Notes: generated by a model not told the origin, from the letters alone. Numbered from the stretch's first letter, positions 1-12,338 are shown. The stretch: DNA of 64,000 bases from Cheilinus undulatus (GCF_018320785.1 NC_054884.1:19469667-19533666), one strand, 5' to 3'. Made by a program: numbers and translations.

Positions 1-83
1 TTAACTTTCTTGGTACCTATGAATTCAGAGATACTGAAACCTGGGACATTTGACCAAGAAATCCCTATGCTGATCTATCCTTG

Positions 84-490
84 GTTATCCTTGCCCAGGA
101 TAATCACCATGACCCTGTATTAAAGCACTACAACGTGGCGGGCCAGCCAGGAGATTTGTTATCCTTGTCCGGATAAACCCAACCCCCCCTGTTTTAAGGA
201 GTTTCTAAATTGGTGAGCCAGCCAGATGATTGGTCATCCTTGCCCAGGATGAACCTCACCCCCTATCTTTAGGAGTTACAAAATTAGTGAGCCATGCAGA
301 AGATTGGTTATCCCTGTCTATGATAAACCCAATCACATGTTTTGAGGAGTTGCAAAAGTGGCGAGCCAGCCAGATGACTGGTTATCTTTGCCCAGCATAA
401 ACCTCACACCTCTGTATTAAAGAGTTACAAAGTGGCAAGCCAGCCAGGAAATTGTTATCCTAAACACCACGCTCTGTCTGAAGGGGCTGC
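84..490. repeat. 74-bp minisatellite, about 5.5 units
   Basis: A GTTATCC-like heptamer recurs at 84, 158, 233, 307, 381 and 454, which gives a period of 73-75 bp. Each unit holds a TTGCCCAGGAT-like stretch, an AGGAGTT(A/G)CAAA-like stretch and a GAGCCAGCCAG-like stretch in the same order. Units differ from one another at perhaps 15-25 % of sites, so the array is old. One partial unit recurs at about 5305-5370, at the matching edge of the second duplication copy. The array may start left of the window. Confidence 0.85.
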
Positions 491-897
491 AAAAGCACAA
501 AGAGTCAAGATGAGACACTTAGAGTAAGCAGATTTTAATGTGTATGAGAATTATATCTGTCAAAGATTCTTTTACATTATTTCATTTACATCATTCAGAT
601 TATTCCTAGTCTATCTTTGTTAGAGTAGTCATATGGCTGAAGTCTTAATACAAACAAACAAGAACAAAACACCCTTAGATAAACAACACCAAAAAGATTA
701 CATAGTGGCACACATACATGAAATATTGGCATGATAAAAGCCTGAGTCAGGGATATGATTGTTTGACAACAGAAGGTTCTGTCATTTTAGCTTTGTATTA
801 CTGTGAACCAACCAAAGCCTGAATCCAAGAGAGTTGACTCCCTTTGTGCATGTGTAGAAACTCTTTCAATAAGAAGAAACAAAAAATATGTCATACA

Positions 898-1797
898 TCA
901 AGACTTCCTCCAACACCTAAGCCTGAAACAATCCATTTTTCCATGATTATTTAGGTAGAGTAAAGGCATGATGCAGGATCCCAAACTAGAGGTGATGGAC
1001 ATCGGGATACCAATAGTACAAATAAAAATCCGTTCACTGCTAATCAGGGTCTTCCCGATGGTGATCAGAAACACAGGAGGGAGGTAAGAAAAGATGGTCA
1101 TCACCAGGCTGTTGACGAGCGTCTGAATTGCTCTCTGCTTCTGTGGATGGATTTTTTTCCTGCCAGAGTCAGAGCGAACCAGTGTATAAAGGATTAAAGA
1201 ATCACAGATTCCAATCATTACAATGGTTACTACAAACGGCACAATGAGAACAAAGGAGTAGTAATGGTCATATGAAGCAAAATCAAAAATCCCAGTGACA
1301 AGTGTCACTGTCCACACGATGACAGCCAGCACAACCCTGGGAGTCAGACTCTTCCTCTTGTGGTAGGTGATTGGATGAACCACGGCCAGGTAACAGTCCA
1401 GACAGGTACAAGCCATCAGGAGGGGTCTGCCACACGTGTTGAAAGCAAAGATACCATTCCAAAGCGCTTCAAACGCAACATTGTGCAAGATCAAATGATT
1501 TATGAGTCCAGGTGGAAGGAAGGCCAGGAAGATGCCATCCATGACAGAGAGGTTCAGCATGAAAAAATCATTTGGTGTGAGGGGAGTTCCTCTCTGGAGG
1601 GTCTTGGACATCTCCCAGAGGATGGCAACAATGGCAGGAACTCCGAGAGCAAAGCAGAGACTTGAAAAAACTGCCCAAACAGACCTCCCTTCTTCAATGC
1701 CATCACAAATACTGAAATTAAACTCCGTGAAGAAATGTCGTACTGGGACAGAGATGTTTGACTGATGCTTGGAGTGGAGATGTATTTCTGTCATCAT
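898..1797 (-). CDS. Rhodopsin-like (class A) GPCR, tandem copy 1
   Basis: Single-exon reading frame of 299 residues with an ATG start (MMTEIHLHSKH) and seven hydrophobic segments: a seven-helix plasma-membrane receptor. The short N-terminus has an NIS glycosylation site. TM2 keeps the acidic residue in LNLSVMD. The DRY motif at the end of TM3 is DCY (CLDCYLAVVHP). The usual NPxxY of TM7 is MPLLY, and TM6 has FSYLPP rather than CWxP. The expected Cys at 3.25 and a Cys in extracellular loop 2 both appear absent. Overall it resembles lineage-expanded fish receptors near the P2Y/PAR branch, but I cannot name the subfamily or ligand. A polypyrimidine tract and 'accag' just upstream of the start suggest a splice acceptor in the 5' UTR. 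The second copy at 5722-6621 differs by only a few residues (FDFASYD here against FFFLSYD there; ERIFIC against ERTFIC). Confidence 0.85.
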   Translation of the reverse strand: MMTEIHLHSKHQSNISVPVRHFFTEFNFSICDGIEEGRSVWAVFSSLCFALGVPAIVAILWEMSKTLQRGTPLTPNDFFMLNLSVMDGIFLAFLPPGLINHLILHNVAFEALWNGIFAFNTCGRPLLMACTCLDCYLAVVHPITYHKRKSLTPRVVLAVIVWTVTLVTGIFDFASYDHYYSFVLIVPFVVTIVMIGICDSLILYTLVRSDSGRKKIHPQKQRAIQTLVNSLVMTIFSYLPPVFLITIGKTLISSERIFICTIGIPMSITSSLGSCIMPLLYLNNHGKMDCFRLRCWRKS

Positions 1798-2187
1798 TGT
1801 TGAGCAGAGTAGCCGATAAAGACCTGGTAGATTAAAAAAAATAGTACTTTAGAGCATTTGAGACACTTAAATCTTACACTCTTTAATGAAAAAGTTATGT
1901 ACATCACATTTAAAAATCAAAACCCTGGAAATTCTTAATCAGCAAATTTTCAGTCAATACTCTACCTGCTTTTGAGGGTTTTATAGAGAAGTTTTGAAGG
2001 AGGTGCTGCTGTATCTCGTTTTCTCAACTAAATAGCCAAACACCTGCATCAGTGGATGGATATGGTTGGTTGTACATATCAATCAAGTTCATGATTAGTG
2101 TTTGTGACAGTGGCTTATAATGTAGTTATGGAAAACAGCAGACCCATAAATCATAGCAGCCCTTCAAAGGCTCAATTACCTAAAGCA

Positions 2188-3150
2188 GTGTCCCTGACTC
2201 TCCACCACTGTGGTGGTGGGGGGTCACTTAATCACAGACATCACCCACCTCGTGATGTCATGTGGGGAGTTAGCACCGCCTCCAACTTCAGCTGACCTTC
2301 CCCATTTGGAGGAAACTTTCACCCCCCTCTCCTGATCCTCCACTCATCTGAGAGAAAACTGAGAAAACAATCCAATGGAAAATAATTTAATAATTTTAAA
2401 AAAAAATGACAAATGGTGGCTAAAGAGTAGAAAATGGTCTAAAGCAGAAAAAGTGGTTTATAGGTGGCAAAAAAAGAAGATCCAAGAATAGGTGAAAAGC
2501 TGCAAAAGTTGATTCAAATTGGTAAATGGGGCAAAAAGCAGCGACAACTGGTTAAAAGAGTCAAATAAGAGCAAAAAGCAGCAAAAATGGCTTATGTTTG
2601 GCCAAAGGAATTGGCAAAAATGAAAAGGATTTTAAAATAACATCAAGATATAAATAATACATTAGAACCCCATAATAGCTTCACACACTTTTCAGCTCCA
2701 AACTGTACCCAAGGATGCGAGCATCAATGCCACTGATCCAACACCTGTGCACTGACACCATCAATAAATCATACAAGAAATGGTACACTGTATACTACAG
2801 TCACAGCATGAAAATGTTTAGTTAGTGCCTCTGTTTTGATGTTTGAGTATTCTTATGGGGTTGATTGAATCACACTCTAATTTGCAAAAAATGGCATCCA
2901 AAGACCTTCACCATGCATGACTGTGAAAGCCAAAACACTATGTCCAAAGCTGCTGCCATGGTGATTTTTGTTTGCCAGGAAACAAGCAAAGTAAGTAGTA
3001 GTAGGAAGTAGTTTGTTTGTTTTTTTTAGAGATCCAAAATAGTGGTACAGCTATGAAACTTGGTACAAAAATACAAGCTGGACAAAATAGAACAATGTTT
3101 AACAAAATCAGACCTTACAGCACATTTAACCTTATTCATTCATTTATTGT
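2188..3150. repeat. Insertion present only in duplication copy 1
   Basis: This stretch has no counterpart in copy 2, whose homology runs directly from about 7005 to 7065. It starts with a GC-rich segment carrying 'ccaccactgtggtggtgg'. It continues with about 240 bp (2400-2640) of degenerate units of the type 'ggcaaaaa...agcagcaaaaatgg', like those at 29560-29960. It looks like a diverged interspersed element that landed after the duplication. No coding sequence was seen and the family was not identified. Confidence 0.5.
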
Positions 3151-4610
3151 TTTTATCCCAAATCAACGGGAAGTCCATCATTTGAATTTTTAGTAAACTA
3201 GAATTATAAATTTGAACATTTCTAGGCCTCATACACCTATGCCTACAAAAACCCAAGCAAAATATTCTTTAGAGCCGGAAAACACCATGTAGAAAAATGT
3301 TAAGGATGGTTCTGGTGTCTCATTAAGGCTTAACTACTCACCATGTAAGAGGAAGCCATACTTCATTTATGACAAGACTTAGGCTGACATTTGACTGTAA
3401 TGTCATTGATATTTAAAAAAAGCAGCATTAGGAGAGTTTCAGATTGGGCAACCACAAGATGATGCATGATTACAGCCCCTCTATGACTTTAAAGCTTTTC
3501 CTGAGATTTGCTTTGACCTCTGCTCGTCTGAAATTATTTAAATATACAGATCTGAAAACACGATTTAAAAACTCAAACAGTGAACCCTTTGTGGTGTCTT
3601 GGCAATCAACTGTTGTTTTAGCTGTGAGCAGGTGGAAAAAACACAAAGTGTGTGGCTATGTCCAACACACTGTAGTCAAATTTGGTGTCAAAGAGCTGGC
3701 ATTACTGATAGATAGTTCTTTAAGACGCTACTGAGGTCCACCAGAGGTCAGTTTAATTCAGGCGAAAGAGCTGCTTAAAAAAAACAGGTGTCACCTCCCT
3801 GTGCTGCTGTTCATCAGCAGGTTTCAGGATTAGCCCGTTATCAGGATCTTGCTCAAGGCTATGAATTAATGTCGGCCCACCATGGGGTCTGATGTCCGCC
3901 AAAAGTCAGATTCTGACGCCTACCAAATGTCTTGAGATGAGGAAAGTCTAATGTCAGGCTTTAACTTCACCAAAATCTGTCAATAACTTTCTGATGAAGA
4001 TTTTTGAGGGTTTTCAGTAGGACACTGAAATTCCAAATAAAAATTCAAGAAAATGTCCAAGAGTAGATTTGGACTTGAAACCTTTTTAGCTATCTCTCCA
4101 GGCACTCGTCCCAGAGTAGGAAACTTTTTTTGTATAACTTTGATACAGTCTTCAAACTGTTGGATGTCGTTGCAGCAACTGACAATTGACACAAGAGGGA
4201 GCCATTCTTGTGGTAAAAAAGCCAAGGCCTCACACCCACACAATGCACACAGAACCTCCATGGCCCGTAGGAGTTTCTGTGTGTGGCAGAACTATGCAGC
4301 ATCCACAGGTAAGCCCTTTGTATACAGGGTAAGGATTTTCCATCCTTTCACCTCCAGAACATAGCTCACCTCTCATCCAGACAAACAGGGCAATACACAA
4401 AAATACTTCTTCACCAAATGTAGTTGTTTTTCTTGCTGTCTGAATAAGACAGGCCGATTCAAATCAGTCCTGACACCTTCCTCACCAAAATCCAATCTGG
4501 GACATCCAGAGGATGCCACTGAGGATCCTATGCCAGTTTACCCAGGTAAGAAAAGGATTACCAACCTTCGATAGCTTCTACCCAGCCTGATTGGATCGCT
4601 ATCTGCTAAA

Positions 4611-5309
4611 ACAGCTGCCTGGTTATCTACTGAGCCTCAGCTGCTGTCAAACAAGATGACTTAAAGACATTATTGGAGAAAACTTTGAGTTCAAAAAGAC
4701 GGAGCAAAACTCAGTTATCAACCTTTTATTTTATACAGAGCTACAGTGCCTTACAGTTTAATGTTGTTTTTATCCAGATAACAGTTTTATTCATAACACA
4801 GTAACTCAACAGACCAATATATTGATGAGATTATAGGCTATTGTCAAAATTTACTGTGAATAGGCTGAAAAGGTGAATTCTTAACAGCAAAGAAAAACTG
4901 CCTGAAGTATTTCATCTCATACCTTTTGCTCTTGCAGTGAATCATCATGAATTCCTGTTGTGACTCAGGGTTAGGATGAGATGTTATAATAACGAACACA
5001 CCCCTGTAGATGCTTTAGTTCAGAGTAATCAGGTGTGAATACTTATTCATAAAGTCAGAAAGCCACTTCCTTGTGAATATTATTCAGTGGGCCCAATGAA
5101 GTTGGAGTAGAGTGTCACCTATGCAGACAATAATTTACACTACAGGCATGCCAGTATGGAAACATACTGCAATTACTTAGAAAACAAACAAACAAATAAA
5201 TAAATGTAAATCCCTCAAAATTAAAAAGATAGTTGCCTTCGAATTATGAGAACTTTTTATATTCAATGGAAAAATAAAAGCTGCCCTAACTTTCTGGTAG
5301 TGAAAGGCA
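4611..5309. other. Spacer between the two duplication copies
   Basis: AT-rich sequence with no convincing reading frame, RNA gene or named repeat. It separates the end of copy 1 homology from the start of copy 2. Nothing further was recognised in it. Confidence 0.5.
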
Positions 5310-5721
5310 GCACCCCTCTGTATTAAGGGGTTATCCTTGCTCAGCATAACCCCCCCCCCTTTTAAGGAGTTACATAACCATAAAAAGTAAAGAATAGACA
5401 TATTAAGTCTAAGGTAAACAGATTTTCATATATATGGGAATGACATCTGTCAAAGTCTCATTTACACAATTCTTAATCTTTCTTTGTAAGAGAAGTCAAA
5501 TGAATAAAAGACTAAGTACAAATGAGCAAGAAAGAAACACCATCAAATAAATAAAACCAATAAAAGATTGAATAAAGGCACGCATACGTGAAATATTTAC
5601 CTAAAACCAGCCTGAGTCAACAACAGATGACAGAAGGTTCTGTCATTTTAGCTTTTAGCAATGGGATCTGAATTATGTGCAAATCACAGAGAGCCAGAAG
5701 AAATAGAAAATATGTCATACA

Positions 5722-6621
5722 TCAAGACTTCCTCCAACACCTAAGCCTGAAACAATCCATTTTTCCATGATTATTTAGGTAGAGTAAAGGCATGATGCAG
5801 GATCCCAAACTAGAGGTGATGGACATCGGGATACCAATAGTACATATAAAAGTCCGTTCACTGCTGATCAGGGTCTTCCCGATGGTGATCAGAAACACAG
5901 GAGGAAGGTAAGAAAAGATGGTCATCACCAGGCTGTTGACGAGCGTCTGAATTGCTCTCTGCTTCTGTGGGTGGATTTTTTTCCTGCCAGAATCAGAGCG
6001 AACCAGTGTATAAAGGATTAAAGAATCACAGATTCCAATCATTACAATGGTTACTACAAACGGCACAATGAGAACAAAGGAGTAATAATGGTCATATGAA
6101 AGAAAAAAAAAAATCCCAGTGACAAGTGTCACTGTCCACACGATGACAGCCAGCACAACCCTGGGAGTCAGACTCTTCCTCTTGTGGTAGGTGATTGGAT
6201 GAACCACGGCCAGGTAACAGTCCAGACAGGTACAAGCCATCAGGAGGGGTCTGCCACACGTGTTGAAAGCAAAGATACCATTCCAAAGCGCTTCAAACGC
6301 AACATTGTGCAAGATCAAATGATTTATGAGTCCAGGTGGAAGGAAGGCCAGGAAGATGCCATCCATGACAGAGAGGTTCAGCATGAAAAAATCATTTGGT
6401 GTGAGGGGAGTTCCTCTCTGGAGGGTCTTGGACATCTCCCAGAGGATGGCAACAATGGCAGGAACTCCGAGAGCAAAGCAGAGACTTGAAAAAACTGCCC
6501 AAACAGACCTCCCTTCTTCAATGCCATCACAAATACTGAAATTAAACTCCGTGAAGAAATGTCGTACTGGGACAGAGATGTTTGACTGATGCTTGGAGTG
6601 GAGATGTATTTCTGTCATCAT
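5722..6621 (-). CDS. Rhodopsin-like (class A) GPCR, tandem copy 2
   Basis: Intact single-exon 299-residue frame, nearly identical to 898-1797, with the same MMTEIHLHSKH start and the same odd motifs: DCY for DRY, MPLLY for NPxxY, FSYLPP in TM6. The main protein differences are FFFLSYD in place of FDFASYD at the TM4-ECL2 border and T for I in ERTFIC near TM7. An A-rich run near 6102 encodes the extra phenylalanines. Both copies keep an open frame of equal length, so both look functional. Subfamily and ligand are not identified. Confidence 0.85.
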   Translation of the reverse strand: MMTEIHLHSKHQSNISVPVRHFFTEFNFSICDGIEEGRSVWAVFSSLCFALGVPAIVAILWEMSKTLQRGTPLTPNDFFMLNLSVMDGIFLAFLPPGLINHLILHNVAFEALWNGIFAFNTCGRPLLMACTCLDCYLAVVHPITYHKRKSLTPRVVLAVIVWTVTLVTGIFFFLSYDHYYSFVLIVPFVVTIVMIGICDSLILYTLVRSDSGRKKIHPQKQRAIQTLVNSLVMTIFSYLPPVFLITIGKTLISSERTFICTIGIPMSITSSLGSCIMPLLYLNNHGKMDCFRLRCWRKS

Positions 6622-7369
6622 TATTGAGCAGAGTAGCCGATAAAGACCTGGTAGATTAAAAAAAATAGTACTTTAGAGCATTTGAGACACTTAAATCTTA
6701 CACTCTTTAATGAAAAAGTTATGTACATCACATCACAAAACCCTGGAAATTCTTACATAGCAAGTTTTCAGCCACTACTCTACCTGCTTTTGAGGGTTTT
6801 ATAGAGAAGTTTTGAAGGAGGTGCTGCTGTAACTCACTGTCTCGACTAAAGAGCCAAACACCTGCATCAGTGGATGGATATGGTTGGTTGTAGATATCAG
6901 TCAAGTTCATGATTAGTGTTTGTGACAGTGGCTTATAATGTAGTTATGGAAAACAGCAGACCCATAAATCATAGCAGCCCTTCAAAGGCTCAATTATCCA
7001 AAGCAGCAAAATTTGTTATGGATTTTCGCCATACAGTGACAACAACAAAGCCTCTTGGACCCTTTTTCCAAATCAGCAGGAAGTCCATCATTTTTACTCT
7101 TTGGGAACAAAACTACTTATTAATTTTTATAGCTCTGGTGTCTCATCAATTTTGATATTTCACCATGTAACAGGAAGTTACAGCCATTCAAACACACAAG
7201 GTGAAAACTGCCTTAAACAGTACTTATAAGCTTACAGCTTACCTCTGAGCAAGTCAGTGTAGCCTACCAATTTTAAAAAGCTGTCACTGCACCACCTATA
7301 GGAAAGACCCATTCAGACCTCCAAGACATGATTCAGTTTGTTACTTTGACATTCTGTGGCTGTGCCTTA

Positions 7370-7893
7370 AGCCCAACATGCTCCATACCTTGTGTGAGAA
7401 GGTGTTGGTGCCCGCTCAGTTGTCCTTGAGTTACAATATTGGTGGATATCTGACAATATTGGACAAAGCAAAATGTTGGCCTGACCAATAAAAGCTGTGT
7501 TTTTTTTTTTTACAATTGCAAAGCAGATGGATACACCATCTTGCAAAGCTCCCGTCTGAACCATTTGAGCCCGGTTAGAAAGTGGCCGAACCAATCAGCG
7601 TCGTGGGGCAGTTGTGTTGAGTTTTTTTCAAAAATGACAAAAGTCGTGTACTGACATGTCTACAGTCGCCATGGTTCGCGTTATGCAGTTCTCTGTGGAG
7701 TTTACTCCTCAATAGGGGCACAGCATAATAGCAGCTATGTCATGTTTTGTTGCTCTGATTGGCCCGTAAAGATATGACGGACAGAACGTTCATCCAATCA
7801 CCCTCCGAGATCTTTTTTTCAAAAGCTCTGCCCTTTCCCAAATGCTGTCTATGAGTGGTTTACCAGATGAATGTTTGAAACAAATACATCTGC
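7370..7893. repeat. Unclassified interspersed repeat inside copy 2
   Basis: The part at 7656-7893 recurs in inverted orientation at 36911-37171. Shared landmarks, read on the minus strand here, are 'catagacagcatttggg', 'gagggtgattggatgaacg', 'acgggccaatcagag' and 'ccatggcgactgtagaca'. The element lies in a stretch that duplication copy 1 lacks, so it inserted after the duplication. An open minus-strand frame at 7367-7594 is probably a by-product of the repeat. Confidence 0.6.
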
Positions 7894-9330
7894 AGAGCCA
7901 GGTTAGGTTTTTGTAAGGTTACTGTGTGAATAAACATTCTGTAAAATGTTCCAAGTATTAGGCTGACATTACTGTAATGTCACTGATCTAATAAAGGGGG
8001 CTCGAGGTGATTTTAAGATTTGGCAACCACAAGATGATGCATGATTGCCAGCCACTCTATGACTTCCAGAAATTATTTTTTATTGCTTTCACCTCTGCTC
8101 ATTTAAGATGTTTAGATACACAAAAATGAAAACATGGTTTAAAAACTCATTCAATGAACCCTTTGTGATGTCAGGTGGAAAAAACTCAAAGTATGTGGCT
8201 ACATCCTATGTACTCTATTCAAATTTGGTGTCAAAGCGCTTATATCATTAATGTCAGCTTAAAGTCAGATGTTGTTGCCGGCCAAATGTCTTGAGCTGAA
8301 GTCAGTCAGCTATCAATACCTTTCTGATAAAGATTTTTCCAAACAAAAATTCAAGAAAATGTCCAAGAATAAATTTGGATTTAATGACAACTTTACTGTT
8401 TCTCAAGACACTTACTGTCCCAGAGATGGAAACATTTTAGCATTTTTACTTTGATAAAGTCTTCCAACTGATGGATATCATTGCAGTAACTGACAAGTGG
8501 CACAAGAGGGAGCCAAACTTGTGGTAAAGACAAGTTGTAGCACTCCCTTACACCCACACAATGCCTATGGAACTTCTATAGCCAGTTGAAGTTACCATCA
8601 GTGGTAGAAATATGCAGCACCTACAGGTAGGGCCTTTGTCACTGGTTATAGGTTTTCATCCTTTCATTTGACTTGTTCAAGGTGTACCACGCCTCTTGTC
8701 TAATGACAGTAGAGGCTTGAGCTAAAGATAATGAATTCATGGATGGCTCTTTTCATTTAATATCAACATGTTGAATATTAAAGATGGCAAAACTTGTCCA
8801 GAAGAAAAAAGAATGCTATCATACATTCAGCAAAAATGTATGGGAAATACAAATAGTTAAGCTGTTGGGGCCAGCTTAAGTATTTGTTTCAGAAAGCATA
8901 TCAGAAGTCCACTGAAACTTTTCTCTACTGACCAATTTTCTGTGGGATTTCCTTAAGTTTATTTCCTATAAGTCAATCTTTTTCATGCTTTAAAGGTAAA
9001 TTTGTGAAATTAAAAAAAAAAAAATCAAGAAATGTGTAAAAATTCCTTCCAGTCAGCAGCTTGCACATTGAGTTGGTTCTGTATTAATTTAAATTCAAAT
9101 TCAAGATGCAATACACAATAGATGCGGTTGTTTTTTTTTCTTTCTGTCTGAATAAGATAAGTCAATTCAAATAAATCCTGATACCTTCCTCTTTGTCTAC
9201 AGCAGAGGACCACCAGACTTCAATCTGGGACATCCAGAGGATGCCTCGGGCCATTGAGGATCTGATACTAGTTTACACAGGCGAGGAAAGGATCAATAAC
9301 CTTCGATAGCCTCCACCCAGCCTGACTGTG

Positions 9331-12300
9331 ACAGAAGAAAAATTGCCCTGTTTTCCTGAATTTCCAAGACAGTTAAATAGCTAATAAACTCAGAAAAAGA
9401 CTTTTCTTACACAAGTGAAAGCAATATGCTTTTGTATGTCAAAGATATGTTTTCAGTTATTTGTAAGGAGTCCCTATGACAGGAACCAGGCAGCACCGAA
9501 AAGATTATCACAACTACCTTTATTTAAAAACAGTGAGTGTGCATATCTTGGTACTTTTTAGATTCACATTTAATGAAACACAATAGAAATGTTAATATGA
9601 GGCATTTGTTGTTGTTAAAGAGTAAAGGAATAATTGCGCTTGTTGGAAAGCTTGCTTGTTCACTATTTTCCCACCATTGTGCCAGCTATATCCGTCAGGT
9701 GTTTGGGTAAAAAACACAAAATGCAGCTTTAGCCTAGCTTAGCTTAGCAAATTAGGATGCATGTAGGCTATGAAAACATCCCCTTCAGTCTGCGTAAAAT
9801 ACAACTACATTTCATCAAAATATCTGAATCTTACAACACTGCTGTTCAGAAAAAAATCTAGAAACTGTAAACAGAGCTAAATAATTTGTAACTAAATCAG
9901 AAACTTCAGAAATCTATTAATCTTTGGTTAATAAGTGATAAGTTACAATGTGTATTGCTATGAATGCCATAAGAAGTTAGCACATGTAATTTGGACACAA
10001 AGCTTAGCAGTTATTCTCTTGTTGAAGCTGTAGCTAAATAGTTTTACACAAAAAACTCAAATGAATGCAAGAAGCTGGAAATACTGTTGATGACCACTGT
10101 CAACACTTCCACATGTAGCATCAATATTAACTTCTGGTCAAGGCTAACAGATCCTGCATGCTAGCTGTCAACAGCTATTGTGCAATTCCAAGTTCAGATG
10201 AAGTAAACTGGTATATTTTGTAATAAATATTCACCATCTTGGACACATCTTAATCAAGAAAAAGTAATACCCACAATACATTTCTGTGTATTATAGGCAG
10301 TGTGTCTCAAATTACACACTTCTGTTGGTATAACGCAACACATTACACTTAAATACAGAGCACTTACTCACTCAGGTAAGTATTGTCTTAAATCACACAC
10401 TGCTATTTTGCACAAACAGGAACGTCGCTTTACTGCCTCTGATTACTTTTATTCATTTTTAAACAGCAAGTTTTAAACAGATGTTAGCCAATTGTAATCT
10501 GAATTTGATAGCTTTTTCACTCACTATTAGATTAATGTACCTTGTATTGTATGTTGAAATTATTTGCCGCTGCTATTGGTAATAGAACATTAGCTAGCGA
10601 GAAGATCCTTACGTTAGCTAGCGCGCTAGCATGCTAACAGTACATCTGCTACTTTATATGGTGTTCTTTATCGGTTGGAAAAAGCTCATCATTCATTTAG
10701 CTAATCTTTGAACGGTTGAACGTCTATTTTAAACTATTTAGCTTTAGCTTTATCAAGAGAATCTCTGTTGAGCTTTGCTTACAAATCTTTCAAAACATGA
10801 GGGAAGATTCAAGCTAATAATGCTTGTGTATGCTAACTGCTAACTATAACATGGGCAGTAATACACGCTGTAATAAGTACTGTAGATTTTGTCAGTGTCT
10901 GATGCAGTAAAAAACAAATAATTTAGCTTATTGTAATGCTAACAGTCATAATAAAAGTAGCTCTGTTTATAGTCTTGAAAATTTATCTAAACAACAAAGT
11001 GTTGTAAGACTGAGGTTTTCTGATGAATGTAGTCGTATTTTACTCAGATTTCAGGGGATCTTTGGTGAGACTAAACTTAGAAAATGTAGACTATGTTCTT
11101 CCTACTTTTTCAGGCCAAGGTTGGCTAATGTCAGCTGTGCGCTTTTTTAAGTAGTCATGCCAAGTAACAGCTGCAAGTTGTAGACTTAAATTACTGTGCA
11201 GATATTAATATATGTTGTATGTGAAACAAACTGCTGCAAAGTCCCTGAATATTCATATTTTCAAGTTGGAGCAATTTTTTAGCTCTCAAATTACTATTTT
11301 GGCCTCACATTTTAAGTATAGGTCTGGCTCTGTACTTGTCACCAAAAAAAAAGAAAAAAAAAAACAAAAAACGAATACAAATACACATATTTAAACATCA
11401 GAAAATTGTCTTCTTGCTCTAATTATGCAATTTAGTAAAGACATAAGGTATAAAACATTAAAAACGATGTAAACAATATATTGTTCATGATCATCCTTAA
11501 TTGTGCATATGCTGTAGATTAGCAATGCTCCCTTAATTTGAATGATAACTTTGTTGCAGTGGTCACTGACTTAGTGTAATCCTATAGTGATGGTACTTTA
11601 GCATTTTTTTCTTTTTTTTTTTTTTTGGTTTACCATATTTTCAGATGTTATTTGTTTGCCTTAGGCTGGGTGTATACTGTGCAATTCCAAGCTGATTGTA
11701 TAAAAGTGGTACTGATTGCATTAAACTCATACAGCACAATGGACAGGTATGACCCTAGTGCTCACATTGTGCAAGTTTAATTTGAACAGAAGGTTGACAA
11801 ATGTCAAAAAAGAAAAGTCCCACATACGGAGATTGGAGTCATCTCTGTAAGTATTTAAGTTGACCCACATGCACGGCTCAAATAGCTGCAAACAAACAAA
11901 TTCACTCACTACCTCACACAAATAGACACACACAACAACTAACATGCTAAATCATAACAAGTAATTACTGTCTGATGAAGTTTCACAGATATTTCCTGAT
12001 TGTGATAGGTTTTTTATGATAAGGAGAATAAAGACACAGTGCTTATTGTGTGGCCGTATGAATCTGTAAAACCAAAACATCAAACATGCCAGAAATTTCC
12101 CGACTTAACCGGAGCAGCAATAAAAGCTGTTGTACCTGCACTATCAAGCTGAAATCAGCCTCCATGTGAAAACCAGTTGTTTGACTCAATACAGCGTCAG
12201 AATTGGCTTGAAATTGCAGTGTTCACCCAGCTGAAGTGTATACAGATTACTGATAAGTCATATGCATCTTTCCCAACGTCTGTAAGTAGCACTTTACGAC

Positions 12301-12338
12301 TACTTTTAAAGTCACACTGGCTGCCGAGGAATTCTTTT
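9331..12338. other. Intergenic, probably with the kcnh6 3' UTR at its right end
   Basis: AT-rich sequence without convincing coding potential on either strand. It holds a 'gttagctagcgcgctagcatgctaac' type GCTAG-rich patch at 10585-10640, an A-rich tract at 11345-11372 and a T-rich tract at 11607-11628. The part next to 12339 should be the 3' UTR of the potassium channel gene, but I could not place its polyadenylation site. Confidence 0.5.

Larger units (their letters stand above)
430..4610. repeat. Tandem segmental duplication, copy 1
   Basis: Colinear with 5310-9330. Matching landmarks are the GPCR coding block, the stretch just upstream of it (1798-2187 with 6622-7005), the 'aagtccatcattt' segment (3171 and 7081), the 'aggctgacatt' segment (3381 and 7961), and the 3' segment around the 'gggacatccagaggatgcc' landmark (4500 and 9227). 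Copy 1 holds about 950 bp (2188-3150) that copy 2 lacks. That insert includes degenerate 'gcaaaaa..ggttaaaa' repeats. The flanks match only at a level that suggests old divergence, while the GPCR block is nearly identical. Confidence 0.85.
5310..9330. repeat. Tandem segmental duplication, copy 2
   Basis: Colinear with 430-4610, with the GPCR frames offset by 4824 bp. Copy 2 carries its own insertion at about 7190-7950, with an interspersed repeat at 7370-7893, and about 430 bp extra near 8690-9110. It lacks the copy 1 insertion. The independent insertions show that the duplication predates them. Confidence 0.85.

Noticed and set aside
1360-1765. Plus-strand open frames overlapping the GPCR coding block (also at 6184-6589)
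   Set aside because: Antisense shadows of the conserved GPCR frame. They appear identically in both copies because the DNA is duplicated.
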